Shown: piece after piece, positions 14,777 to 22,779 of the stretch
Layout: each line of letters begins with the position of its first letter
Position numbering within the stretch: the first letter of the stretch is position 1
Origin: Betaproteobacteria bacterium
GTDB taxonomy: Bacteria; Pseudomonadota; Gammaproteobacteria; Burkholderiales; SG8-41
NCBI GenBank assembly: GCA_028292435.1
Contig: JAQGMI010000071.1
Location: 1-45,190 of the forward strand
Reading direction: 5' to 3'
Length of the DNA: 45,190 nt
The notes under the pieces: model-generated
Databases searched by the model: none
What the model was told of the DNA's origin: nothing
What the model saw: the letters and a program-made list of their open reading frames with translations, nothing else
Made by a program: the position numbers and the translations under genes

Positions 14777-15541
14777 CGCTTCATGGACGTCTTCCTGCTT
14801 CAAAGAAATAACCATCGCCAAGAATGCATTTAGCGAGTCTTGTATAAAAGGCTGAGGCTCTTTATGAGGTTCAATCATGAGATAGGCCCGAAGCATAGCC
14901 ATCACTCGCTTCCAATACGCTGGAAAGAACTTGGGAGTAATTTCTATTGAGGCCGGAAAACCCTGCGCGGTTGCATACAGCACTTCATTGCGCTTATTGG
15001 CTTCTTGCCTCAAGTAATCTTTGATTTCCTTGGCGTCTTTTGTTTTAACAAACTTGTCTATTTGCTGTCGATACGAAAAACTTTTTCCTTCGTGAACAAA
15101 GGAAAAATTGAAAGGCGGATCTGGGGCAAATTTGACTGGGCCGATGGACGAAGCCATAGCAACCTCAAGAGCTACGAACTTTCCAGCGTTTGATTCCCTT
15201 ATCAACAGGTCGATCTCAATTCCGTATTGCCTGAAACTGTCTTCAATGAACTGACACAAAATGCCGAAGAAAGGGATAAGCGCGTTTTTGTGTAGGTGGT
15301 ATTGAGGCTTTAGTTCAGAAGAGTTTAAATACCCGCCTTCCTTCAGACAGTGCATCAGTCCTGACGCAGCTTCTTCTTCCGCCGTGTAACACCGAAAAAC
15401 CGCCATTGGGTTGTCAATATCAAAGAGTTTCTCTGCTCTCTGCAAATGACTAATGGCCGACCGGAAGCAATGCCTCGAAATTCTATTTGGGCATTTTTCG
15501 AGCAGCTCCAAACAGTGAACATCAAAGCTATGCATATCCAT
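14771..15541 (-). CDS. cassette protein, possibly AbiV/HEPN-like
   Basis: The 256-residue protein is predicted mainly helical and soluble. AISHLQRAEKLFDIDNP (about 29-45), a following YTAEEEAASGL and YHLHKNALIPFF resemble the A-x-x-L...EE...H-x-x-K pattern of AbiV-type abortive-infection proteins. NKRNEVLY resembles a HEPN motif with Tyr in the His position. None of this is decisive. The gene is AT-richer than its surroundings and is the first cassette in transcription order. A GTTAGAC core lies 10 bases before its ATG and attC-like site 3 overlaps its stop. If the likeness holds, it could be an antiphage protein. Confidence 0.55.
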   Translation of the reverse strand: MDMHSFDVHCLELLEKCPNRISRHCFRSAISHLQRAEKLFDIDNPMAVFRCYTAEEEAASGLMHCLKEGGYLNSSELKPQYHLHKNALIPFFGILCQFIEDSFRQYGIEIDLLIRESNAGKFVALEVAMASSIGPVKFAPDPPFNFSFVHEGKSFSYRQQIDKFVKTKDAKEIKDYLRQEANKRNEVLYATAQGFPASIEITPKFFPAYWKRVMAMLRAYLMIEPHKEPQPFIQDSLNAFLAMVISLKQEDVHEAV

Positions 15542-15550
15542 TGGCGGAAG

Positions 15551-15557
15551 GTCTAAC
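15551..15557 (-). other. unpaired integron core site (GTTAGAC) at the array edge
   Basis: GTTAGAC on the minus strand matches GTTRRRY perfectly and precedes the first cassette ATG by 9 bases. No matching RYYYAAC partner is seen in the next 130 bases, which are AT-rich. It marks the upstream boundary of the array, perhaps the end of a deleted attC or of an insertion target. The gap 15542-15666 holds no gene. Confidence 0.55.
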
Positions 15558-15666
15558 GTGTATTGGTTGAAAGTTTAGTTGCCAATTTAATTGACATTTT
15601 ATTCGTCCAATTCAGTCGACCTGAATCGTCACTTTTTTTCCCACACGTACGATCAAAATGAAACAC

Positions 15667-16632
15667 TTACTCCGCTTTTATCCCTACATCTTTAATCAAC
15701 TTCCCCCACTTCGCCGATTCCTGCTTGATGAACGCGCCGTAGCTTTCCGGTGAACCGCCGACGATCTCAGCGCCGATCGCACCGACCTGCTCGCGCACGT
15801 CGGGCGCATTGAATGTTCGCATCAGTTCGCGATTCAGTATCTGGATATTTTGTTTCGGCGTGCCGGCCGGCACGAAAAAGCCGTTCCACACCATGCCGTC
15901 GATTCCGGGCAAACCGGCCTCCGCGATGGTCGGCACTTCAGGAAAAGCGGCGATGCGCTTCGGTCCCGCGATCGCGAGGCCGCGCAATTTGCCGGCTTTG
16001 ATATGCGGCGAAACTGCCAGCGGATTTAAATAGGCGGTCATGATCTGGCCGCCGAGGAGATCGGGCATTTCAGCGCCTACCGACTTGTACGGCACGTCGA
16101 GAATGCGCGTGCCGCTTCGCAATTTGATCCACTCGCCGAGCAACTGCGTGATGCTGCCGGGACCGGCGGACGCGTACGTGACGGCGCCGGGTTTGGTCTT
16201 CGCGAGTTGGATATATTCCTGCAGCGTATTGGCCGCGACCGACGGATGGACAACCATCACCAGCGGCGTCGACGTGAAGTGGATGACCGGAATCAGTTCC
16301 TGATTCAGCCGGCAACAGACATCAGGATGCAGCGCGTCACTGATTGCGTTGTTGATGAGGCCGTAAAACAAGGTGTGGCCGTCAGGCAGCGCTTTGGCCG
16401 CGAGTTGCGTCGCGATCGTCCCGTTCGCGCCCGGCCGATTGTCCACGATCACCGGCTGACCGAAGGCATCGCTGAGCTTGGGCGCGATCTGGCGCACCCG
16501 GACATCGGGCGCGCTGCCGGCAACCGTCGGCACCAGGATGCGGATCGGCTTGTTTGGAAAATTGTCGGCCGCTCCCGCTACAGCGCAGGCGAGGCACAAC
16601 AAGAAAAACGAAACAACGCATTTCGCCGTCAT
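15667..16632 (-). CDS. Bug/TctC-family periplasmic solute-binding receptor
   Basis: The product is 321 residues. A signal peptide (MTAKCVVSFFLLCLACAVAG) precedes the family start FPNKPIRILVPTVAGSAPDV, whose loop binds carboxylate ligands. GQPVIVDNRPGANGTIATQ (about 58-76) and a C-terminal PESYGAFIKQESAKWGKLI complete the type. Such proteins capture carboxylates in the periplasm, classically for TctAB permeases, but no TctA/TctB gene is in the window. The ATG at 16632 has GGAGGAG at SD distance. It is last in a minus-strand series after the hydrolase at 16682, from which a strong hairpin separates it. The usual PGG at the binding loop reads VAGSAP, a variation that may alter the ligand. Confidence 0.9.
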   Translation of the reverse strand: MTAKCVVSFFLLCLACAVAGAADNFPNKPIRILVPTVAGSAPDVRVRQIAPKLSDAFGQPVIVDNRPGANGTIATQLAAKALPDGHTLFYGLINNAISDALHPDVCCRLNQELIPVIHFTSTPLVMVVHPSVAANTLQEYIQLAKTKPGAVTYASAGPGSITQLLGEWIKLRSGTRILDVPYKSVGAEMPDLLGGQIMTAYLNPLAVSPHIKAGKLRGLAIAGPKRIAAFPEVPTIAEAGLPGIDGMVWNGFFVPAGTPKQNIQILNRELMRTFNAPDVREQVGAIGAEIVGGSPESYGAFIKQESAKWGKLIKDVGIKAE

Positions 16633-16651
16633 GCTGCTCCTCCGTCTCCTA

Positions 16652-16671
16652 CTTCGGCCGGGCGGCCGAAG
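16652..16671. other. perfect 8-bp hairpin between two minus-strand genes
   Basis: CTTCGGCC-GGGC-GGCCGAAG lies between the hydrolase stop and the receptor's SD. On the transcribed strand no T-run follows, so I do not call it a terminator. It may stabilise or separate the two coding parts of the message. Confidence 0.5.
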
Positions 16672-16681
16672 TTTCCGCGCT

Positions 16682-17560
16682 TTATTTTTTTGCCATCGTC
16701 GACTTGCCGAGCGAGCGCGGATCGCGCGGGCGCCAGCGGCCGGAATCGACTTGTGCCAGATATTCCGCCGTGATGCGGTTAAAGAGATCGGGCTCTTCCA
16801 GGTTTACCGCATGCCCGGTGTTCGCAACGACGGTCAGCATCGCCGACGGGCACACGCGCTTGATGAAGATACCGGGCTCGAGGCAGTTGTCGTCTTCATC
16901 GCCGCTCACCATGTGCAGCGGCACCTTGAGGTTTCTAAGTTTGCGTTCGAGGCTGTAAATCGTCGGCCGTTTGCCCTGCACGCTGGTCAGCGTGTTAGCC
17001 GAACCTAACGCCGAATGCTCGGCGAATTCGGCACAAAAATCGGCGAAGCCGCGCGGGTCCTTGTTCTGGTATTGCACACGAGAAGGACCGACCCGATACG
17101 GCTTGATCGCCTCCTTCGTGCCCAGTTCGAGAAAGCGCTTCACCATGACCGCGTTGTCGCGCGCGAATTGCGCTTTCTTGTCGGGATCGGAACCGAAGCC
17201 GACGCCAACCGCGGTCAGCGACAGCGCCATGCGCGGATTGTTGAGTCCGAAGTGCACCGTCGCATAGCCGCCCATCGAGCAGCCGATGACATGGGCTTGG
17301 CGTATTTTCAGGTGCCGCATGACGTTGGCGATGTCGTCGCAAGCGATCTGCTGTGAGTATTTGGACGCCGACTTCGGCACATCCGACGGCGGATAGCCGC
17401 GCGCGTTGTAGGCAACGCAGCGATAACGGCGGCTGAAAAAGCGCATCTGCGCTTCCCAGCTGAAGAGATCGTCGGCGAATTCGTGTACGAACACGATCGG
17501 CGTGCCGCGGCCGGTTTCTTCGTAATACAGCTTAACGCCGTTCGAGTCTGCGTAAGGCAT
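16682..17560 (-). CDS. alpha/beta hydrolase
   Basis: The ATG at 17560 is preceded by AGGGGAAATC, a good SD, and gives 292 residues. Longer in-frame starts upstream lack family similarity. The fold signature is complete: VFVHEFADD for the HG-type oxyanion region (23-31), GCSMGG with nucleophile Ser95 (93-98), Asp221 in SGDEDD and His250 in NTGHAVNLEEP. It resembles 3-oxoadipate enol-lactonase/haloperoxidase-like hydrolases. The real substrate is likely an ester, lactone or thioester in organic-acid breakdown. It lies between an MmgE/PrpD gene and a Bug receptor on the same strand. Confidence 0.88.
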   Translation of the reverse strand: MPYADSNGVKLYYEETGRGTPIVFVHEFADDLFSWEAQMRFFSRRYRCVAYNARGYPPSDVPKSASKYSQQIACDDIANVMRHLKIRQAHVIGCSMGGYATVHFGLNNPRMALSLTAVGVGFGSDPDKKAQFARDNAVMVKRFLELGTKEAIKPYRVGPSRVQYQNKDPRGFADFCAEFAEHSALGSANTLTSVQGKRPTIYSLERKLRNLKVPLHMVSGDEDDNCLEPGIFIKRVCPSAMLTVVANTGHAVNLEEPDLFNRITAEYLAQVDSGRWRPRDPRSLGKSTMAKK

Positions 17561-17603
17561 GATTTCCCCTTTTGGAATGTTGACTGCTGATGAATCGATG
17601 TTA

Positions 17604-18962
17604 CTACAGCGTGCGGGTTGCGGACGGCACCGTCGTGCGCGCGAGCGCCGCCGCATCATTGATGTTGTCGAACGACCAGACAAGCTCGATGACGTCGTAC
17701 GCGTTGCACGTCGAAAACCCCCATTCGACGAGTGCCTTGAATTTATTTTCAAGATCGGCGTCGCTCATCGGGCGTTCGAGGCTGCCCGTTGCATGCGGCA
17801 CGAATGCATGATGGCGCGCGCCGTCCTTGAGCAGCACGACGACGTCGGCAGCGTCGGCGGCGATCGCTTCATCGACCGTCGGCGCCACGCGCGCACGCAG
17901 GGCGACGACCGCCGGTTCGATGGGGCAGGCATCGCTGAATTCCTTGACGCCGACTGCGCCGAACAGGAACGCGGCCGCGGCACAGTGCTGGACCGAGAGT
18001 TTCGCCTGCAGGCCATTCTGCGGCGTCGGGTTGCCGGTCAGTTTCATCACCAGCGGATGCACGCGCAGTTCGATGCGTTCGATCGCATCGGCCGTGATGC
18101 CGTGCGCCGTGCGCAAATCGAGGCAGCCATCGATGATCGGATGGACCACGATGCCGCACGGGTACGGCTTGTACGCGTTTTGCGCAAGCTCCCAGGTCGT
18201 GCCGAGATTGGCGGTAATTTCGTTGAGATCGCAGCGGGTCGACAGCACGTGCGCAAAACCACGCGGCGCTTCGAGACCGTGCTCGGAGCTGGTGAAATTT
18301 TTGCGCGCCAGCAGCGCGGCCGTCAGCCCGTTGCGGGCGGCGTGGCCCATGTTGTACGGTTTTGTCATGCTGCCCAGCATCGCGGTGAGGCCGGATGCCT
18401 GCGTCGCGGCGATGCCGAGCGCCCAGGTCATCTGCTGTTCACTGAGGTTCAGGATCTTGCCGCATGCGGCGGCCGCGCCGAACACGCCGCAGGTCGCGGT
18501 GATATGCCAGCCGATGTTGTAATGCTCGGGCGTCACGGCATTGCCGATGCGACATTCGGCTTCGACACCGAGAATGAACGCGTGCAGGAACTGCGCGCCC
18601 GTTATCGGCGTGTGCTCTGAAAGTGCGGTGAGCGCGGCGGCCACCGGCACGGTCGGGTGGATGACCGTGCGCAGATGCGTGTCGTCGAAGTCCAGAACAT
18701 TCGAGCTGATGCCGTTGATGACCGCGGCGCTCAAGATGTCCAGCCGCTCACGCCGGCCGAGAATCGTTGCCTGTTGCGGACCGGAAAATTCGCGCAGGGC
18801 GGAAATCGCGATGTCGACCGCGGGATCGTTGCAGCCGCCGAGCGCGGTGCCGAGCCAGTTCAGGATCGAGCGCTTCGCTTCGTGACGGACGGGTTTCGGA
18901 ATGTCACGCCAATGCGACTCAACGATAAAGCGCGCGAGGCGGCGGGTGGTTTCTTCGCTCAT
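17604..18962 (-). CDS. MmgE/PrpD-family protein
   Basis: The ATG at 18962 overlaps the receptor's stop (ATGA) and gives 452 residues. The MmgE/PrpD hallmarks are present: RSILNWLGTALGG near 31, the DFDDTHLRT motif near 86 with a following HPTVPVAAAL, and a C-terminal small domain. The family includes 2-methylcitrate dehydratase, iminodisuccinate epimerase and cis-aconitate decarboxylase, all acting on polycarboxylates. Which reaction applies here is open. Translational coupling with the Bug receptor at 18959 suggests that the receptor's ligand, or a product of it, is this enzyme's substrate. The same protein type recurs at 35650, 37967 and 43864. Confidence 0.88.
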   Translation of the reverse strand: MSEETTRRLARFIVESHWRDIPKPVRHEAKRSILNWLGTALGGCNDPAVDIAISALREFSGPQQATILGRRERLDILSAAVINGISSNVLDFDDTHLRTVIHPTVPVAAALTALSEHTPITGAQFLHAFILGVEAECRIGNAVTPEHYNIGWHITATCGVFGAAAACGKILNLSEQQMTWALGIAATQASGLTAMLGSMTKPYNMGHAARNGLTAALLARKNFTSSEHGLEAPRGFAHVLSTRCDLNEITANLGTTWELAQNAYKPYPCGIVVHPIIDGCLDLRTAHGITADAIERIELRVHPLVMKLTGNPTPQNGLQAKLSVQHCAAAAFLFGAVGVKEFSDACPIEPAVVALRARVAPTVDEAIAADAADVVVLLKDGARHHAFVPHATGSLERPMSDADLENKFKALVEWGFSTCNAYDVIELVWSFDNINDAAALARTTVPSATRTL

Positions 18963-19927
18963 TCGATTTTGATCCCTGCGGTTTTGACGACCTGCGCCCA
19001 TTTGGCGATGTCGGCTTTGATGAAAGTCGTGAAATGTTGCGGCGTATCGCCAACACCGTCGGCGCCGAGAATGGCGAGCCGCTCCTTGACGTCGGCCAAC
19101 GCGAGCGCGCCATGCACCCCGTTGTACAGCTTGTTGATGATAGCCGTCGACGTGCCGGTTGGCACGAACAGGCCGTTCCAGCCGACGAGTTCATAACCCT
19201 TGAGTCCCGATTCGTCGAGCGTCGGCAGCTCGGGCAACAGCGGTGAGCGCTTCGTGTCGGTTACCGCCAGCGCGCGCAATTTGCCGGATTTAACAAACGG
19301 CAGCGTGCCCGGAATGTTTTCGAGCATGAACTGGATTTGGCCGCCGATGAGATCGGCGAGCGCGGGTGCGCCGCCTTTGTAGGGAATGTGCGTGACTTGC
19401 AGGCCGGCCATCGACTTGAGCATTTCACCGGCGAGATGCGGCGTTGCGCCGGCGCCGCCCGAGCCGAAATTGAGCTTGCCTGGATTCGCTTTCGCGTACG
19501 CGACGAATTCCGGCACCGATTTCACCGGCACGGATGGATTAACGACCAGCATCAGCGGCGCCGAGGCCACCATCGTCACCGGTGCCAGGTCTTTCACCGG
19601 ATCGTAGGGCAGCTTGCTGAAGAGACTCGGCAGCACCGTATAAGTGAGGCTCATCATCAGCACGGTATAACCATCGGGCTGCGCCTTGGCGACGATGTCG
19701 GTGCCGATGATGCCTGACGCGCCCGGCCGGTTGTCGACGACGACCTGCTGGCCGAAAGCGTCGGTGAGTTTCTGTGCGATCAGGCGCGCCATGATGTCGT
19801 TGGAGCCGGCGCCCGCCGCAAACGGCACGACCATGCGTACAGCTTTGGCCGGATAAGTCTGCGCCGCTGCAATTGTTGCGAACAGAAGCAACCAGACGAA
19901 CAGGACGAAGCGCGGCACGCAGTTCAT
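18959..19927 (-). CDS. Bug/TctC-family periplasmic solute-binding receptor
   Basis: The product is 322 residues. The signal peptide ends at AIAAAQ, then TYPAKAVRMVVPFAAGAGSN gives the ligand loop and GQQVVVDNRPGASGIIGTD the second family block. HFTTFIKADIAKWAQVVKTA forms the conserved C-terminal helix. It is exported to the periplasm and should bind a carboxylate. Its stop overlaps the start of the MmgE/PrpD gene, the tightest receptor-enzyme coupling in this part. No permease gene is nearby. It is probably the first gene of the unit running down to 15667, since 72 bases separate it from the exporter gene. Confidence 0.92.
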   Translation of the reverse strand: MNCVPRFVLFVWLLLFATIAAAQTYPAKAVRMVVPFAAGAGSNDIMARLIAQKLTDAFGQQVVVDNRPGASGIIGTDIVAKAQPDGYTVLMMSLTYTVLPSLFSKLPYDPVKDLAPVTMVASAPLMLVVNPSVPVKSVPEFVAYAKANPGKLNFGSGGAGATPHLAGEMLKSMAGLQVTHIPYKGGAPALADLIGGQIQFMLENIPGTLPFVKSGKLRALAVTDTKRSPLLPELPTLDESGLKGYELVGWNGLFVPTGTSTAIINKLYNGVHGALALADVKERLAILGADGVGDTPQHFTTFIKADIAKWAQVVKTAGIKIE

Positions 19928-19999
19928 GGCATTACCTTTCCGGGATTAAGTCCGCTCAAGCATAAAGAAAGCGTGCGTCGGCAACAAGCCGCGTTCCAG

Positions 20000-20890
20000 T
20001 CAGCGCGAATTTTCGGCGAGATGCACCATGCGAATGCCGATCAGCACGATGATGCCGCCCGCCAGTTGCAGCGTACCAATCGCCTCACCGAGCAGCAGCC
20101 ATGCAAACAGCGTCGCCATTACCGGCTGGAACAGCAGGCCGACGGACGAAAACGTCGACGGCAGATGCGCCATCGCATAAGCAATCAGGCTTTGGCCGGC
20201 GACCTGCGAAATCAGCGCCAGGCCGGCAAGTTTGACCCAACCCATCGCCGTCACCGGCAGCATCTGCTCGCCGGACGCCAGCGCGATGGGCAGCAGGATA
20301 ACGGCGGTCACGAGGCCGGTCCACGCCATGATGGTTGATGTGGCAACGCGCGCGCGCAGCCGCGTGACCGTCAACTGGTAGCCGGCGTAAAACATCGCCG
20401 TCACGACGCCGAGCGCGTCGCCGATCAGTTCCTTGCCCTGCAATTGGAAGTCGCCGCCAATCAGCAGCGTCATGCCCGTAACCGCAATCGCGAGGCCGGC
20501 CACAAATTTGGCGCGCGGCCGCTGCCGGTACAGAAGCCACGCCGCGAGCGCGACGAAGATCGGCGCCAGATTCGCGAGCAGCGTCGAGTTGGCAACCGAC
20601 GTCAACATGATCGACCAGTGCCATACCGCAAGGTCGCCGGCGAAGAAAAAGCCGATCGCGAGCATCAGCTTGCGTTCGCGCGCAAAACTTTCGGTGTGCC
20701 GCTCGCCCTGGCCGAGCGCCGACCAAAGCCACAGCAACGGCAGTGCTAAGAACACCCGCCAGAACGCAGTGGCGACCGGGCCGGTTTCGCTGACTTTGAC
20801 GAACAGCGCCGACGTGCCGATCGCGGTGGCGCCGAGCAGCAGCGCGCCGATCGCGATCCAATTGGCGCGCGCTGGTGAGCTGGAACTCAA
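20000..20890 (-). CDS. EamA/DMT-family membrane transporter
   Basis: The 296-residue protein has ten hydrophobic helices in two EamA repeats, each of five helices. The second begins near ALGVVTAMFYAGYQLTV. Glycine/proline-rich helix ends and short loops fit drug/metabolite transporters, which usually export amino acids or metabolites. The best start is a TTG at 20890, 11 bases past the stop of the enoyl-CoA hydratase; no ATG is available near it, so the N-terminus is uncertain. It is part of the minus-strand run and could export an organic product. The substrate is unknown. Confidence 0.85.
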   Translation of the reverse strand: MSSSSPARANWIAIGALLLGATAIGTSALFVKVSETGPVATAFWRVFLALPLLWLWSALGQGERHTESFARERKLMLAIGFFFAGDLAVWHWSIMLTSVANSTLLANLAPIFVALAAWLLYRQRPRAKFVAGLAIAVTGMTLLIGGDFQLQGKELIGDALGVVTAMFYAGYQLTVTRLRARVATSTIMAWTGLVTAVILLPIALASGEQMLPVTAMGWVKLAGLALISQVAGQSLIAYAMAHLPSTFSSVGLLFQPVMATLFAWLLLGEAIGTLQLAGGIIVLIGIRMVHLAENSR

Positions 20891-20901
20891 TCGCGGCGGC
20901 G

Positions 20902-21678
20902 CTATTTACCGACGAAGTTGGGTTTGCGTTTCTCGATAAACGCAGCCATGCCTTCTTTCTGATCCTGCGACGAGAAAAGAATCTGAATCGCTTTGGTTTC
21001 GAACGCGAGCCCTGACGACAGCGGCGTTTCCATCGAAGCAAGCACTGACTCTTTGGCATGCATCAAAGCGAGCGGCGGCAGTTCGGCCAGCTGTTGCGCC
21101 ATCGCGACCGCGCGCTTTTCAACGTCGGCATCGGCGGCGAGTTCGGACACGAGGCCCATGTCGAACGCTTCTTTGGCCGTAAAAACATCGCCGGTCAAAA
21201 TGTAGCGCATCGCTTTGTATTTGCCGATCGCGCGCGTCAGGCGCTGCGTGCCGCCGCCGCCCGGGATGATGCCGATTTTCACTTCGGGCTGACCGAATTT
21301 TGCACCCTCTCCGGCAATGATGATGTCGCAGGTCATCGCGAGTTCGCAGCCGCCGCCGAGCGCAAACCCGGTCACCGCCGCAATCACCGGCTTCGGGCAC
21401 GAGTAAATCGCGCGCCATAATTTGTCGGAGCCGCGCTTCATCTGCTCGATGCTGCCGACGCCGGCCATTTCCTTGATGTCGGCGCCCGCCGCGAAAGTCT
21501 TGGGGCTTCCCGTCAGCACGATCGCGCGGATGCTCTCGTTCTCCGTCAAGTCGGCGAGCGCTTTGACGAGGCTTTTGCGCACTTCCATGTTCAACGCGTT
21601 ACGCGCGTCGGGCCGGTTGATGCGGACGAGGCCGACGCCGGGCGCCGGGCTTTCGATCAGGACAACGGATTCAGTCAT
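20902..21678 (-). CDS. enoyl-CoA hydratase (crotonase)
   Basis: The product is 258 residues with all classical parts: FAAGADIKEM for the first oxyanion loop (62-71), GGGCELAMTCDI with Glu112, and FGQPEVKIGIIPGGGGTQRL with Glu132. Both catalytic glutamates are kept, unlike in the crotonase at 2389, so true hydration of 2-enoyl-CoA is likely. It would act after the two-subunit acyl-CoA dehydrogenase (22780, 23862) upstream in the same run, with a Bug receptor gene between. The ATG at 21678 follows AAGGAAAGCC. It belongs to cytoplasmic beta-oxidation-like breakdown. Confidence 0.92.
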   Translation of the reverse strand: MTESVVLIESPAPGVGLVRINRPDARNALNMEVRKSLVKALADLTENESIRAIVLTGSPKTFAAGADIKEMAGVGSIEQMKRGSDKLWRAIYSCPKPVIAAVTGFALGGGCELAMTCDIIIAGEGAKFGQPEVKIGIIPGGGGTQRLTRAIGKYKAMRYILTGDVFTAKEAFDMGLVSELAADADVEKRAVAMAQQLAELPPLALMHAKESVLASMETPLSSGLAFETKAIQILFSSQDQKEGMAAFIEKRKPNFVGK

Positions 21679-21709
21679 GACGGCTTTCCTTGTGTGGTGA
21701 TATTGAAAT

Positions 21710-22744
21710 TCAGTTCTTCGCGAGGCCGAGCTCGGACAGCACGGCTTTCATGCTCGCATAATCCTGCTTGAGTTCGGTGCGAAAGCGCTCGCCGGTGGCG
21801 AAATCGTCCGACAGGTAATTGCGCTCAAGATCGGTTTTCCATTCGGGCTGGGCGACGACCTGGGCGAGCACCTTTTCCCAGTACGCGGTCTGCGCGGCCG
21901 TCATGTTCTTCGGCCCCATGATGCTCCGCCAGCCGCCGAACACGACATTGACGCCCTGCTCCTTCCACGTCGGCACGTTTGCATACGGCGCAGGCAGCCG
22001 CTGGTTGGCGGCAACACCGACGATGCGCAATTTACCCGCTTCGACCTGATCCGCCACGTTGCCGGCCGCCGTCGTCACGAGATCGATGTGGCCGCCCAAC
22101 AGCGCGGCAACCGCTTCCGAAGAGCCTTTGAACGCGATGACTTTCAGCGCGCGAATATCGCCGCCGATCGCTTTGGCGAGCAGGCCGGCGGCGATATGGT
22201 TATGGCTGCCGAGCGCGGTCGCGAAGCCGATACTCACCGACTTGGGGTCTTTTTTGAGCCGCTCGGCGAGTTCGCGGCCGGATTTGAGCGTCGAATCCGC
22301 TTTTACCGCGAACACGATGTACTCGTTGAACAGCGACGCAACCGGCGTGAAATCGGTGTAATTCAAGTTGCTCGCGCCGATGATGTGATTGGTGAGGATC
22401 GTCGGCGTGCCGATCATCAGATAATGCGCGTCGCCCATGTGCTGGTTGAGGTAATTCATGGTCATTGCATTGCCGCCGCCCGGCTTGTTGACCACCGACA
22501 ACGTCTGAATCAGCAAACGCTTGTCGTGAGTTACGCGCTCGATGCTGCGCGCGGTCTTGTCATTGCTGCCGCCGGGCGCGGAGGGAACGACGATTTCGAT
22601 GTTCTTCGTCGGCTGCCAGGTTGGCTGCGCATTCGCCTGGAAAGCGAAAGACGCTAAACCGAAAGCAGCCACCGATAAACACCGATAAACACGGATAAAT
22701 TCGACTGCACCGCGCACGTCTGGCTTTGTTTTTTGAGTTTTCAT
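21710..22744 (-). CDS. Bug-family periplasmic receptor (divergent), N-terminus formed from repeat B1
   Basis: The product has up to 344 residues. The mature part begins about AQPTWQPTKNIEIVVPSAPG, and VNKPGGGNAMTMNYLNQHM replaces the usual VDNRPGA block, so it is a distant family member and its ligand may differ. The ATG at 22744 lies inside one arm of repeat B1. The other arm encodes EFIRVYRCLSVA, most of the charged and hydrophobic part of the signal peptide. No SD precedes the ATG; a downstream GTG is an alternative start. It lies between the acyl-CoA dehydrogenase pair and the enoyl-CoA hydratase, in the same direction. Confidence 0.82.
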   Translation of the reverse strand: MKTQKTKPDVRGAVEFIRVYRCLSVAAFGLASFAFQANAQPTWQPTKNIEIVVPSAPGGSNDKTARSIERVTHDKRLLIQTLSVVNKPGGGNAMTMNYLNQHMGDAHYLMIGTPTILTNHIIGASNLNYTDFTPVASLFNEYIVFAVKADSTLKSGRELAERLKKDPKSVSIGFATALGSHNHIAAGLLAKAIGGDIRALKVIAFKGSSEAVAALLGGHIDLVTTAAGNVADQVEAGKLRIVGVAANQRLPAPYANVPTWKEQGVNVVFGGWRSIMGPKNMTAAQTAYWEKVLAQVVAQPEWKTDLERNYLSDDFATGERFRTELKQDYASMKAVLSELGLAKN

Positions 22745-22772
22745 CTGTGTTTATCCGTGTTCATCTGTGGCT
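22667..22772. repeat. paired inverted repeat B1 (10-bp unit family)
   Basis: The left arm (22667-22700) has three 10-base units: ACCGATAAAC twice, then ACGGATAAAT. The right arm (22741-22772) holds the inverse of ACAGATGAAC ACGGATAAAC ACAGATGAAA. Forty bases lie between. It overlaps the first about 25 codons of the receptor at 21710 and ends 8 bases before the acyl-CoA dehydrogenase stop. B2 at 43721-43860 is alike. Confidence 0.85.
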
Positions 22773-22779
22773 AGTTGTT

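Larger units (their letters stand above)
12976..15557 (-). mobile_element. integron gene-cassette array without integrase (CALIN-like), four cassettes
   Basis: Four short minus-strand genes (14771, 13979, 13444, 12976 in transcription order) are separated by 58-74-bp imperfect palindromes. These begin with RYYYAAC-like and end with GTTRRRY-like cores on the coding strand, the layout of integron attC sites. Stops fall in or just before the first core and the next ATG follows 10-37 bases after the second core, as in cassettes. A GTTAGAC core also precedes the first gene (15551-15557). Base composition is visibly AT-richer than in the flanking acyl-CoA genes. No integrase gene or attI is in the window. 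After the last gene no proper attC is recognisable. Confidence 0.8.

Noticed and set aside
15542..15666. attI site or integrase promoter next to the array
   Set aside because: Only a single core is present; the direct repeats and second binding region of an attI are not recognisable, and no integrase frame exists in the window.
16652..16671. Rho-independent terminator
   Set aside because: The stem is perfect, but no T-run follows on the strand that is transcribed, and the next gene's SD lies directly behind it.
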